From: Hyunsoonleella pacifica
GTDB lineage: Bacteria; Bacteroidota; Bacteroidia; Flavobacteriales; Flavobacteriaceae
NCBI RefSeq assembly: GCF_004310335.1
Contig: NZ_SIRS01000004.1
Span: forward strand, 351,856 to 415,855
Direction: 5' to 3'
DNA: 64,000 nucleotides
Made by a program: the position numbers and the translations under genes. The notes below the pieces were generated by a model. It saw only the letters and a program-made list of their open reading frames with translations. It was not told the DNA's origin and ran no database searches. The stretch's first letter is position 1; every line of letters begins with the position of its first letter. Below are positions 50,196 to 58,580 of this stretch, piece after piece.

Positions 50196-51242
50196 TTATA
50201 AGTTAGCTATTACAGCATCTGCAACATCTGAAGTGCTAGCACTACCTCCTAAGTCTACTGTTAAAACACCTTGAGTTGTAGATTTATCAATAGCTTTCAT
50301 AATACTATTTGCTGCTTCAGCTTCTCCCAAATGCTCTAGCATTAATGCTGCTGACCAAATTTGTCCATAAGGGTTTGCTATATTTTGACCTGCTATATCT
50401 GGTGCTGACCCGTGAATAGGTTCAAACATAGAAGGAAACTCTTTTTCTGGATTAATGTTTCCACTACCTCCTAAACCAAGGCTTCCCATAATAGCTCCTC
50501 CCAAATCACTTAGAATATCTCCAAATAAATTTGTTGTTAGTACCACATCAAACTGCTCTGGTTTTAAAACAAACATTGCTGTAGAGTTATCAATATACAT
50601 TTGTTGGTGCTCTACATCTGGATATTGTGCTGCCACTTCTCCAATCACTCTATCCCAGAAAGACAAACTGTTTATTAAAGTATTAGACTTAGTAATATGT
50701 GTTACTTTATTGCGTCTTGTTCTTGCTAATTTAAAAGCATAATGCGCTACTCGCTCAATACCTTTTCTAGTAAAAACACTGGTATCTATTCCCATACCAT
50801 TTTCAAAATCTGGTAAGTATTGTCCGCCCATTTGCACAAATTCCCCTTCATTGTTTTCTCTTACAATTACAAAATCAATATGCTTTTCAGAACGTATAGG
50901 TCTAGTAACACCTGGATAAGTACGAACAGGCCTGTGGTTTACATACTGATTAAAATGTGTACGTACTTTAAATGTATAATCTTTAGCTGGAAGTGTATCA
51001 TCTACTGCTGGAAGTCCAACAGAACCAAAATACACAGCATCAAATGCTCTTAGTTTATCAATTCCATCATCTGGTAAAAACTGATTGTTTTTTTGATAAT
51101 AACCAGCACCCCAATCAAACTCTTCTGTTTCAATTGAAAAATTATGCTTCTCAGCAACTGCTTTAATTACTCTTAATCCTTCAGGTACAATTTCGTTTCC
51201 AATACCATCTCCAGGTACAACTGCAATTTTGTAATTACTCAC
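50196..51242 (-). CDS. tartrate/D-malate-type oxidative decarboxylating dehydrogenase (PF00180)
   Basis: 348 residues of the isocitrate/isopropylmalate dehydrogenase family. YKIAVVPGDGIGNEIVPEG starts the Rossmann-like fold. RPVRTYPGVTRP and IVRENNEGEF are typical of the TtuC/DmlA branch, DNSTAMFVLKP and TNLFGDILSDLGG hold the metal Asp cluster, and EPIHGSAPDIAGQNIANP is the family signature. These enzymes oxidise 2-hydroxyacids at C2/C3 with loss of CO2. It is the second gene of the operon, overlapping the GntR gene by 8 bp. The position next to a DUF1537 kinase suggests it acts on a phosphorylated tetronate. Confidence 0.9.
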   Translation of the reverse strand: MSNYKIAVVPGDGIGNEIVPEGLRVIKAVAEKHNFSIETEEFDWGAGYYQKNNQFLPDDGIDKLRAFDAVYFGSVGLPAVDDTLPAKDYTFKVRTHFNQYVNHRPVRTYPGVTRPIRSEKHIDFVIVRENNEGEFVQMGGQYLPDFENGMGIDTSVFTRKGIERVAHYAFKLARTRRNKVTHITKSNTLINSLSFWDRVIGEVAAQYPDVEHQQMYIDNSTAMFVLKPEQFDVVLTTNLFGDILSDLGGAIMGSLGLGGSGNINPEKEFPSMFEPIHGSAPDIAGQNIANPYGQIWSAALMLEHLGEAEAANSIMKAIDKSTTQGVLTVDLGGSASTSDVADAVIANL

Positions 51243-51879
51243 TTTTTTGAATTTTATGTTGATTTATTAATAATTCTTTTGATTGGTTAATATGTGACCT
51301 TACTAAGGTTTCAGCCTTTTCTCCATCTCCTTCTTCTATCGCTTTAATTATATCAAAATGCTCTTCTAAAGTATCTTCTGGTGTTCTAACTAAACCATGT
51401 CCCACAACCTTATCATGTATGTTACTGAAAAAATAAATATTATCTAATGGCGCATTTTCTGTAAGCTTTATTAAAAGTGAATGGAAATTCTCATCAGCCT
51501 CAGCATACTCATGTTCATCAATTTTATCTTGATTTACAAAAGGAGTAAAACATGCTTTTAATTTTTCAACTATAAGCTTGTCTTTTTTACTAGCTAGAAC
51601 TCTGGCAGCCATTCCTTCTAAAGCTTCTCTACACACATATATATCTATGATTTCTTTGTAGTCTAACACTCGTAAATACATACCTCGTCTTGGAATACTT
51701 TCAACTAAGTATTCATTTTCAAGAGCCAAAAGCGCTTTCATTAAAGGGGTTCTACTTACACCTAACTCTTCAGCAATTTTTTCCTGAACTATTTTTTCGC
51801 CTTGCTTTAATTCGCCATTACGAATCATCTCTTTAAGGCGCTTATATATAGGTTTACTCAAGTCGGTATATTCAATCAT
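51235..51879 (-). CDS. GntR-family regulator, FCD subfamily
   Basis: 214 residues. N-terminal winged helix (LSKPIYKRLKEMIRNGELKQGEKIVQEKIAEELGVSRTPL), C-terminal FCD effector domain (IYVCREALEGMAARVLA, YAEADENFHSLLIKLTEN, HFDIIKAIEEGDGEKAETLVRSHI) with the His/Asp metal or acid-binding set. FCD regulators usually sense carboxylates or acid sugars. It is the first gene of the seven-gene operon. A 28-bp palindrome with the FCD-type core TTGTATACAA begins 6 bp upstream of its ATG, so it very probably controls its own operon. Confidence 0.93.
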   Translation of the reverse strand: MIEYTDLSKPIYKRLKEMIRNGELKQGEKIVQEKIAEELGVSRTPLMKALLALENEYLVESIPRRGMYLRVLDYKEIIDIYVCREALEGMAARVLASKKDKLIVEKLKACFTPFVNQDKIDEHEYAEADENFHSLLIKLTENAPLDNIYFFSNIHDKVVGHGLVRTPEDTLEEHFDIIKAIEEGDGEKAETLVRSHINQSKELLINQHKIQKSE

Positions 51880-51885
51880 AGATGA

Positions 51886-51913
51886 TTTTGCATTTTGTAT
51901 ACAAAATGCAAAA
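51886..51913 (-). promoter_or_regulatory. 28-bp perfect palindrome, GntR operator candidate
   Basis: The central 20 bases read GCATTTTGTATACAAAATGC, flanked by TTTT and AAAA, so all 28 positions are symmetric. The core TTGTATACAA is the form known for FCD-type GntR operators. On the minus strand TATTTTTG (51916-51909) fits the -7 box and overlaps the palindrome, so binding would block the promoter. Confidence 0.75.
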
Positions 51914-51916
51914 ATA

Positions 51917-51966
51917 CAATAATTAAATCAAAGTATATGTATAGCTATTCTTTGATTTAATTATTG
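51917..51966. repeat. 17-bp perfect inverted repeat between the T9SS gene and the GntR operon
   Basis: CAATAATTAAATCAAAG (51917-51933) and its exact complement (51950-51966) with a 16-bp loop. It lies 46 bp after the stop of the giant secreted protein and next to the GntR promoter. The stem is AT-rich; it may end the upstream transcript or bind a regulator. Confidence 0.6.
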
Positions 51967-52012
51967 ATAAAAAAAGTCGTTTTTATAAACTTTGGCTAGT
52001 TTTCAACTAAAA

Positions 52013-55000
52013 CTATTCTAAAATCACTTTCTTACTGATTATACCTTTTGTAGTTTTTACTTTTAAAATATAAATACCTGAACTTCCTTTAAAAGGCAAG
52101 AAAAAATTATTAGAGTTAACTTTTTTAGTTAAGACAGATTGTCCTGTTATATTAACTATTTCTATTCCTAACGCTGTAGCATCAGATACTACATTGACCT
52201 CAAGAATTGATTTTGCTTTATCAAAATAAGTTTCAATTCTATCTGCTTCAGAAGCATATTCATCAGTGCTTAATTGATTTGACTGAGAATTAAGCATTAT
52301 TTTGAATCTTCCGTGATAGCTATTAGGTTCAAGAAATATTTCAAACGGCGTATTAGTTATATCAAAAACTTCATTCGTTTCTGTATCTTTAACTAATACT
52401 GACACATCAGAATTCTCAATAATTTCAGTACTAATTTTAGCAAGCCCTGATGTATTTACCTTTAAGCCCAAATCAAACTCTTGATTATTCTCAAATGACG
52501 TTACTCCTTGAATTACAAGCTTTTTGTCATCTAACATCCAATACATATCTTCTTTTGCAACATCAATCATAAAGGCATCATATCCAATATCAAAACTTTG
52601 TGATGCGTTAACATCTGCACCCAATACAATTTGGCGTAAGTAACCCTCTGGAGAAGTAAATACCAATTTCAATAATGGTTTTCCTTCTTGTTTTTTATCA
52701 GTTTTACTTGCTATTCGTTTTGTAAATAATGAAGTAGTTCCATCTTCTTCTGCAAAAATACGCTGACTATTTTTAAATAGTATATCTCCCCCATCAACCG
52801 TTAAGATAGGTGTTCCATTATCATTATCAAATCCATCAAGAGCAGTGGTAACAAAAAAGCCTTGATTTACTGGTATATACTGTCCCGGCACTTTAGTACC
52901 TGTTGCAGGGCTTCCTGCATTTGAGGTAGTATTAATTCTTGTATCATTTGATATAGCTGCAGCTCCTCCTGTTAAATTACGTGTTGCATAGCCACCAACA
53001 TACTCTCCTAAGTTATGAGAATTCTCTTCTCCAAAATGATCCCAAAAATATAGAGCTCCATTAAATATTGTGCCATTAGTGTTAGTGCCTCCATCTGCCA
53101 CACTTAAATTATCTAATATAAATTCTGTTGCGTCTATTGCAGATGGGTAAGGATTTCCTATTAAACGATCTACTTCTCCAGACGAATTGTCTAATTCTAA
53201 AGTAATGTCTCCATTATTTGGCAAACCTTGAAACACATAATTTTGTTCTATATTTAAAGGAGCAGCTCCACTAGTACCTTTCATAGTATAACCTTCTCCA
53301 GTTAACAAAGATGTTGCTTCATCAATTTTTTCCCAAGAATCATAATCATCTGCAGGTCCATAAAATTTATATAGCCAATAGGTACTTATAGTTTTTGCTA
53401 AACCTGGTGGCGGTATAGAACCACTTCCATTTGGAGAAGCACTATATAAAAGCGGTTGATAAATTGCAGAGTTTGATCCGTCATTTAATACGCCTGCTAT
53501 AGTGTAATTTGAATGTGTTGCGGATACACCTGTACCTCTAGTAGCTGTATTACCTGATATGGGTCCAACTGAAGAACTCCAATAATTATAATTAAAACCA
53601 TTGGCCACACCTTGCTGGTCACGCTCTAAATACCCTCCACTATCAGCATCAATAATACTACCTTCGTTTTGTATTAATTGAGATTCTCCTACAAGATCAA
53701 TAACACCATCAAGCTCTAAATAATGAGAAATAGTTAACGCCTGTCCTGAATTTGTCTCATTTTGAGGATCTGAAGGATCAGCAATGGTTAGTGTTCCTGC
53801 TGTTTGAATTAAACTTAATACAGAAATGTCTCTGTCTCCTGAAGTAATATCGTGACCAATTTCTACAATATTCCAATCTACAACCGTACCATCCAATCCA
53901 GCAGTATTTGGAATGATTTGGTCTGCATTATTGCTCCATGTTGTTGCAGTATCCCAAGCCCCATTATTCGCACTAATGTAAGGCGCAGGGATAGTTTGTG
54001 CATCTGTCATCTCTTTATCTTTATCTAAATATTTAAGTCTCAAAAAGTTTCTAGCATCTGTTAAGCCCTCTGTTGTAGAACCATAAAAAGCATTAAAATC
54101 ATAATAAGCTCTTAAATGAGACCATTCTAAAGTATTCATTTCATTACTTGCACTAGCCCATGGAATAATTTTTCCAGAAACAAAATCTGTACCTGCATTA
54201 TCAAAACGTTCTACTTCTTGATTCATTAAGTATCTTATTTGGTCTGCACTTAAACCGCAATCCCAAACATAAACTTCGTCTATTTCTCCTAAAAACGGAT
54301 TAATGATATTATTCTTATCAATATAAACTACACCTACAGAAAACCTATTAAAGTTTGGGGATGGATGTATCACATCTTGTTCAGATTTATCTAAAATACC
54401 GTCAATATAAATGTATACTGTACCACTATCATAAACCAATGTAATGTGATGCCATTTTCCATCATTTATTTGCATATTAGAAGTAAATCTTGGGGTAACA
54501 GCATTATCCATCATTACCTCTACTTGTTCATTATCATTTAATCTTATTTGCAGTTTCTCTCCCTTAGCTATAATTGTTCTTGTTCCAGAAGTGGTACTGT
54601 TCTTTATCCATGTGGAAATGGTAAAATCGTCTACATTTAAATTGAGCGCATACTCTCCTACAAGATAATCTCCAGAACCAATACTAACAGCACTATTATT
54701 CGTATATTTTGCTGCTCTACCAAAGGTAAAATACTTAGTGCCATCAAAATCATACCAGGTTTGCAGGTTACCAGAACCATCATCCTTTAGTGGGATAACA
54801 TCAATAATATCTGCATCATTGAAGGTATCTGCATCGGCTACCACCAATACATACTCTTCATCTGTACCCAATGCAAAACTGCTAAATGCTCCTGATGGAA
54901 TACTTACATAAACATTTTCTACATCACTTGTAACCTCGGTAGACTCTATAATTTTCCATTGCCTAAGAATTCGTGTAAAAGATGTTGTGATTCCAGAATT

Positions 55001-56878
55001 AATAGTAACTGTATTTGATCCAGAAGCTGTATAAGCTAAATCGTTACTACCCCAGACCAAAAAGTCCCCATCGTTATTAAATTCATTTGTATTTACTGAA
55101 TTTATAGTAAAAATTCCGTTTAAACCAATAGTTACTTCGTTTGTTAAATTAAGTGTTTTTGATTGTTTTTGATTTAAATCGGAAATAGAATCTCTACCAA
55201 TACCAGCCACATGGTAATTGTAACCTGTATTTGCTGAAATATCCCAAACCTCTGTATCAAAAGAATTAATATAGTCTTTTTGAGCTTCTGTAGCACTTCC
55301 TAATGTAATACCATATTTAATGGCAAGATAAGATTCAATTTTTTGGCGATCTGCATCTGTAACTCGCTCGGCAAAAGTGAATATTTCAGCAACACGTCCA
55401 TTTAAACTACCTTGAACATCAAAGTTTCTACCTATCCAATATTCTGTTCCTAAAGTTGGCGGCCCTGGAGAACCAACATTTGCAAAGGCTATATCGTTTA
55501 CTGATGTTGTGGTTAAAACTTGAGAATTATATAAAATATCTTGCCCTGTTGGAGAACTAGCTGCATTGTTTCTTACATTAATTATACCTGCATTTGAATA
55601 GGTTGAATTTAACTCTGCTTCCCCATTGAAACTTCCGCCTCCATCAACATCTTGGTTATACGATAATGTCTCTCCTGTAAATTCTGAAGAATAATCTCCA
55701 AAACCTACTCCTGTAATATCTCCTGCGCTTCCTGATGAAACTCCCGCAAAAATTGTATTTCTACTGCTTGCATTATTCATAGTTGCATCTGGAATCATAA
55801 CTATAAAAATATCCTGACTATAAAAACCATTAGTAGTATTATATAGATACTGTTCTATACTACCACCATCATTCTCGAATCTAATTACTGGATTAAAATT
55901 AATATTATCAGCAGCAGTATCTAAATAGGTGGGTTGGTTAGCTCCTGTAGGTTGTATCGCATCTTGACCATTAGTTCCCAAATCTTGCCATTCAGAAACC
56001 TTGGATGCTGTTTCTACTATACCTCTAGTTGCTTTAAGCCAAAGCCTAAAGTCTGCCGTAATGCCACCTGGTCCAGGAATATTTTCATTAAACATTTCGG
56101 CTTCAGCCACAAAAGTAAATGTTGTATTATCATTATTCCCAATACTTATGGTAGTGGATTGTATACCAGTACCTCCTATAGGTGCTGTAAACGTTACGTC
56201 AAATACAATGTAATAGTATGGATCTAGCCCCGTGAAAGGAATTGAATATGGAGATGATATCGTAAAGTCTGTATTAGAACTAGTAACCGAACTTATATCT
56301 AACCCACAATTACCAATATTAGCTACTAAATACCTTCTAGTTACTGTATTCTGTTCATCTACTATACCAAAGTACGTACCATTTGTATCAGAAGTTGTTG
56401 TATCCCCATGCATAATATCTGCATAAGGGTCACCTCCTAGAATGTAAATTTCTGGAGAAGAATTAACTTCTACCGTAAATGTGAAATCTGCTTGATTTCT
56501 TATTTCAATTGTTACTAATGTACTTGTAGTAACACAAGTAGTGTTTATATTCTCTATTTCAAAATCTAAATACTTTCTCCAATTTCTACATCCTGATGAA
56601 CGTATATTCCTTCCAGGATTATTTGGAGAGATATCAAAGTCTGTAGTATTGGAAATATCAACATCATCCACCCTTAATTTGGTACAACCCCCAGAAGTAT
56701 TAGTTATTCTAAAATCAATTGTATTACCAGCATTTATAGTTACTGTAGAGCCCTGAGTAACAATGGCTCCTCCAAGAATTTCTACCTGAGGTGTTTGACT
56801 ATTTGCTAAAAAGATTCCAAATAAAAACAAACAAATTGTTCTTATTATGGTAGAGTTTGGGGTATTAACTTTTTTCAT
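52013..56878 (-). CDS. giant secreted LamG-containing protein with T9SS C-terminal sorting domain
   Basis: 1621 residues from the ATG at 56878 (MKKVNTPNSTIIRT; signal peptide ending LANSQ). The longer frame to 56980 would start upstream of the promoter. Segments in order: a PKD-like region; a choice-of-anchor D-like domain (about 180-290, IYILGGDPYADI, VANIGNCGLDISSV); a DUF8202-type region (about 300-560, ADFRLWLKATRGI, ESYLAIKYGITLGS, VAGIGRDS); a LamG/concanavalin-like domain (about 770-930, DFTISTWIKN, GKWHHITLVYD, GEIDEVYVWD); long beta-rich parts; and a type A T9SS sorting domain at the end (LEVNVVSDATALGIEIVN, GIYILKVKTTKGIISKKVILE region). It is exported and probably surface-attached; a ligand is unknown. 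Confidence 0.88.
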   Translation of the reverse strand: MKKVNTPNSTIIRTICLFLFGIFLANSQTPQVEILGGAIVTQGSTVTINAGNTIDFRITNTSGGCTKLRVDDVDISNTTDFDISPNNPGRNIRSSGCRNWRKYLDFEIENINTTCVTTSTLVTIEIRNQADFTFTVEVNSSPEIYILGGDPYADIMHGDTTTSDTNGTYFGIVDEQNTVTRRYLVANIGNCGLDISSVTSSNTDFTISSPYSIPFTGLDPYYYIVFDVTFTAPIGGTGIQSTTISIGNNDNTTFTFVAEAEMFNENIPGPGGITADFRLWLKATRGIVETASKVSEWQDLGTNGQDAIQPTGANQPTYLDTAADNINFNPVIRFENDGGSIEQYLYNTTNGFYSQDIFIVMIPDATMNNASSRNTIFAGVSSGSAGDITGVGFGDYSSEFTGETLSYNQDVDGGGSFNGEAELNSTYSNAGIINVRNNAASSPTGQDILYNSQVLTTTSVNDIAFANVGSPGPPTLGTEYWIGRNFDVQGSLNGRVAEIFTFAERVTDADRQKIESYLAIKYGITLGSATEAQKDYINSFDTEVWDISANTGYNYHVAGIGRDSISDLNQKQSKTLNLTNEVTIGLNGIFTINSVNTNEFNNDGDFLVWGSNDLAYTASGSNTVTINSGITTSFTRILRQWKIIESTEVTSDVENVYVSIPSGAFSSFALGTDEEYVLVVADADTFNDADIIDVIPLKDDGSGNLQTWYDFDGTKYFTFGRAAKYTNNSAVSIGSGDYLVGEYALNLNVDDFTISTWIKNSTTSGTRTIIAKGEKLQIRLNDNEQVEVMMDNAVTPRFTSNMQINDGKWHHITLVYDSGTVYIYIDGILDKSEQDVIHPSPNFNRFSVGVVYIDKNNIINPFLGEIDEVYVWDCGLSADQIRYLMNQEVERFDNAGTDFVSGKIIPWASASNEMNTLEWSHLRAYYDFNAFYGSTTEGLTDARNFLRLKYLDKDKEMTDAQTIPAPYISANNGAWDTATTWSNNADQIIPNTAGLDGTVVDWNIVEIGHDITSGDRDISVLSLIQTAGTLTIADPSDPQNETNSGQALTISHYLELDGVIDLVGESQLIQNEGSIIDADSGGYLERDQQGVANGFNYNYWSSSVGPISGNTATRGTGVSATHSNYTIAGVLNDGSNSAIYQPLLYSASPNGSGSIPPPGLAKTISTYWLYKFYGPADDYDSWEKIDEATSLLTGEGYTMKGTSGAAPLNIEQNYVFQGLPNNGDITLELDNSSGEVDRLIGNPYPSAIDATEFILDNLSVADGGTNTNGTIFNGALYFWDHFGEENSHNLGEYVGGYATRNLTGGAAAISNDTRINTTSNAGSPATGTKVPGQYIPVNQGFFVTTALDGFDNDNGTPILTVDGGDILFKNSQRIFAEEDGTTSLFTKRIASKTDKKQEGKPLLKLVFTSPEGYLRQIVLGADVNASQSFDIGYDAFMIDVAKEDMYWMLDDKKLVIQGVTSFENNQEFDLGLKVNTSGLAKISTEIIENSDVSVLVKDTETNEVFDITNTPFEIFLEPNSYHGRFKIMLNSQSNQLSTDEYASEADRIETYFDKAKSILEVNVVSDATALGIEIVNITGQSVLTKKVNSNNFFLPFKGSSGIYILKVKTTKGIISKKVILE

Positions 56879-56939
56879 AATTAAGGATTCAAAAACATGA
56901 ATTCTCAATTTTTTATCGATAAAAAGCAAATTTACTCGG

Positions 56940-56970
56940 TAAAAGTATGTAATTTTTCTTATTAATGCAA
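56940..56970 (-). promoter_or_regulatory. promoter of the giant secreted protein gene
   Basis: On the minus strand TTG (56970-56968) and TACTTTTA (56947-56940) are 20 bp apart and resemble the Bacteroidota boxes, with one deviation in the -7 box. It gives a leader of about 55 nt and supports the ATG at 56878. Confidence 0.45.
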
Positions 56971-57178
56971 GAAAAATCAATATCGTATCATTAAATGGTA
57001 AGATAATACTACATATTTCTATTTAATTTCAAAAAAATAACGCGTTGATTTCAATTGTTTTGTAGAAGTATGAAATTTTAAATTTCTATTGAAAAATGAA
57101 GACTTTTAGCTACTGTAGTTATTAATAGAAAAACAGCTTTAAAACAAAAAAGCATCCCAATTTTCTAAAAAGAAAAAA

Positions 57179-57240
57179 GGAAAGCTTTCCATTGGTTACC
57201 AAATTACTTTGGTAAACTACATTCCCGAGTAATACGGGAA
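57179..57240. other. row of hairpins downstream of tRNA-Asp
   Basis: Three symmetric elements follow each other: GGAAAGCTTTCC (57179-57190), TTACCAAA-TTAC-TTTGGTAA (57196-57215) and TTCCCG-AGTAATA-CGGGAA (57222-57240). They lie in the 422-bp region between the secreted-protein start and tRNA-Asp, which otherwise holds only the promoter at 56940 and the tRNA terminator. No ORF is seen. Confidence 0.4.
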
Positions 57241-57263
57241 CAACACAACATCTTGATACTAAA

Positions 57264-57287
57264 AAAGCTCTAATTTCTCAGAGCTTT
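57264..57287 (-). terminator. terminator of tRNA-Asp
   Basis: AAAGCTCT (57264-57271) pairs with AGAGCTTT (57280-57287), 8-nt loop. On the minus strand a T-run follows (57266-57261 region). Confidence 0.75.
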
Positions 57288-57300
57288 CTTGCAATAGTTG

Positions 57301-57374
57301 CGGTCTGGACGGGACTCGAACCCGCGACCCCCTGCGTGACAGGCAGATATTCTAACCAACTGAACTACCAGACC
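57301..57374 (-). tRNA. tRNA-Asp (anticodon GUC)
   Basis: The reverse strand folds as a 74-nt tRNA. The acceptor stem is GGTCTGG with CCAGACC and discriminator G. The anticodon loop is CTGTCAC, giving GUC, and the T-loop is GGTTCGAGTCC. CCA is not encoded. Confidence 0.97.
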
Positions 57375-57502
57375 GTTGCGTTATTGCGGTTGCAAATATA
57401 CACGCCTTTTTTTATATGTCAAATGTTTTTTTAAGTTTTTTAAATATTTTTTGAAACCCTAGAAACTAAGGTTAGAACGGAGCTCTTTCCCTTAAGGCAG
57501 GT

Positions 57503-58432
57503 CTACTTAAATTTTTGCCGTTCTACCATATACGTAGTTAAAATAGAATTAAAATCTTTATTTATATCTGCCTCAACATATTTAATCTTGTATTGCGCAC
57601 ATTTTAAACGTAATGCCTCAAAATAGTGATTTACAGCTTCATTATAATTAGCCTTAATAGTATCAGCATACAGGTTAATATGTTCCCCAGTTTCTACATC
57701 AATAAAACGTTTAGGAGTATTATCAAAATCAAAATACAATTCCTTTTCCTTATCAAATACATGAAATAGAACAACTTCATGCTTATTATATTTTAAATGC
57801 CTTAGTGCCTCAAACAGTTTCACTTCATCTTCAGAAGTTTGAAACATGTCTGTAAACAAAAATATCATAGAACGTCTATGAATTTTTTCGGCAATCTCAT
57901 GTAAATATTTATAAGTTTCCGTTTTGGTATTTATAGGCTTAGAAATTACAGCATCACTTAAATGATTTAATAGCATTTGGTGGTGGCGCTCACTACCCTT
58001 TTCAGGTGCATAATAATCGTATGCATCACTGTAAATACTTAAGCCAACTGCATCACGTTGCTTCTTTAAAATTTGCATTAACGATGCTGCTGCTAAAACC
58101 GAAAACCCAATCTTATTTAAACTGTCAATAGAAAAAGTATCCAACGCAGGGTAATGCATAGAGCTACTATTATCTAAGATGATATGACAACGTAAATTCG
58201 TCTCATCATCATAACGCTTGGTATATAACTTATCTGTTTTAGCATATAATTTCCAATCAATGTGCCGTGTGCTCTCACCACGATTATAAATCTTATGCTC
58301 CGCAAATTCTGCAGAAAACCCATGAAACGGACTCTTATGCATACCAGCAATAAACCCTTCCACAACTTGTTTTGCAAGTAGTTCAAGGTTTTTAAAACCT
58401 TCTGCTTTATTAAGTTCCGATTGTAAGTTCAT
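57503..58432 (-). CDS. DUF58 domain protein (von Willebrand A-like)
   Basis: 309 residues from the ATG at 58432 (MNLQSELNKAEG). The DUF58 signature is YNRGESTRHIDWKLYAKTD (near residues 49-67). It continues into a vWA-like fold with the metal-ion site DNSSSM (DxSxS) near residue 87, and a later MIFLFTDMFQTSEDE. DUF58 proteins usually lie beside a MoxR AAA ATPase and BatA/BatB-type proteins; none is in the window, but the tRNA-Asp side may separate it from them. No signal or membrane helix; probably cytoplasmic. Confidence 0.9.
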   Translation of the reverse strand: MNLQSELNKAEGFKNLELLAKQVVEGFIAGMHKSPFHGFSAEFAEHKIYNRGESTRHIDWKLYAKTDKLYTKRYDDETNLRCHIILDNSSSMHYPALDTFSIDSLNKIGFSVLAAASLMQILKKQRDAVGLSIYSDAYDYYAPEKGSERHHQMLLNHLSDAVISKPINTKTETYKYLHEIAEKIHRRSMIFLFTDMFQTSEDEVKLFEALRHLKYNKHEVVLFHVFDKEKELYFDFDNTPKRFIDVETGEHINLYADTIKANYNEAVNHYFEALRLKCAQYKIKYVEADINKDFNSILTTYMVERQKFK

Positions 58433-58434
58433 AG

Positions 58435-58577
58435 CCCATCCTGACCTCCCCAAAAGGGAGGAATTCTACTCATACTCTATATTAAAATCTATGTGTACGA
58501 AATGTATACCTATTTATTATTATCAACTCTTATTTTCAAGAGTAAGCACTCCTCCCCTTTGGGGTGGTTAAGTAGGG
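58435..58577. repeat. inverted pair of C-rich repeats between clpP-like and DUF58 genes
   Basis: Left arm 58435-58470 (core ACCTCCCCAAAAGGGAGGA) and right arm 58541-58577 (core TCCTCCCCTTTGGGGTGG) are related in opposite orientation, about 70 percent alike when one is reversed. Each is itself a short palindrome. They flank about 70 bp of plain AT-rich DNA. Confidence 0.6.
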
Positions 58578-58580
58578 CTT

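Noticed and set aside
56879-56980. Longer N-terminus of the giant secreted protein from 56980
   Set aside because: It would put 34 residues before the signal peptide and place the start upstream of the likely promoter at 56940-56970.
57503-58432. DUF58 gene as part of a MoxR/Bat stress operon
   Set aside because: No MoxR ATPase or Bat-type gene in the window; the neighbours are tRNA-Asp and clpP-like, so the operon cannot be claimed.
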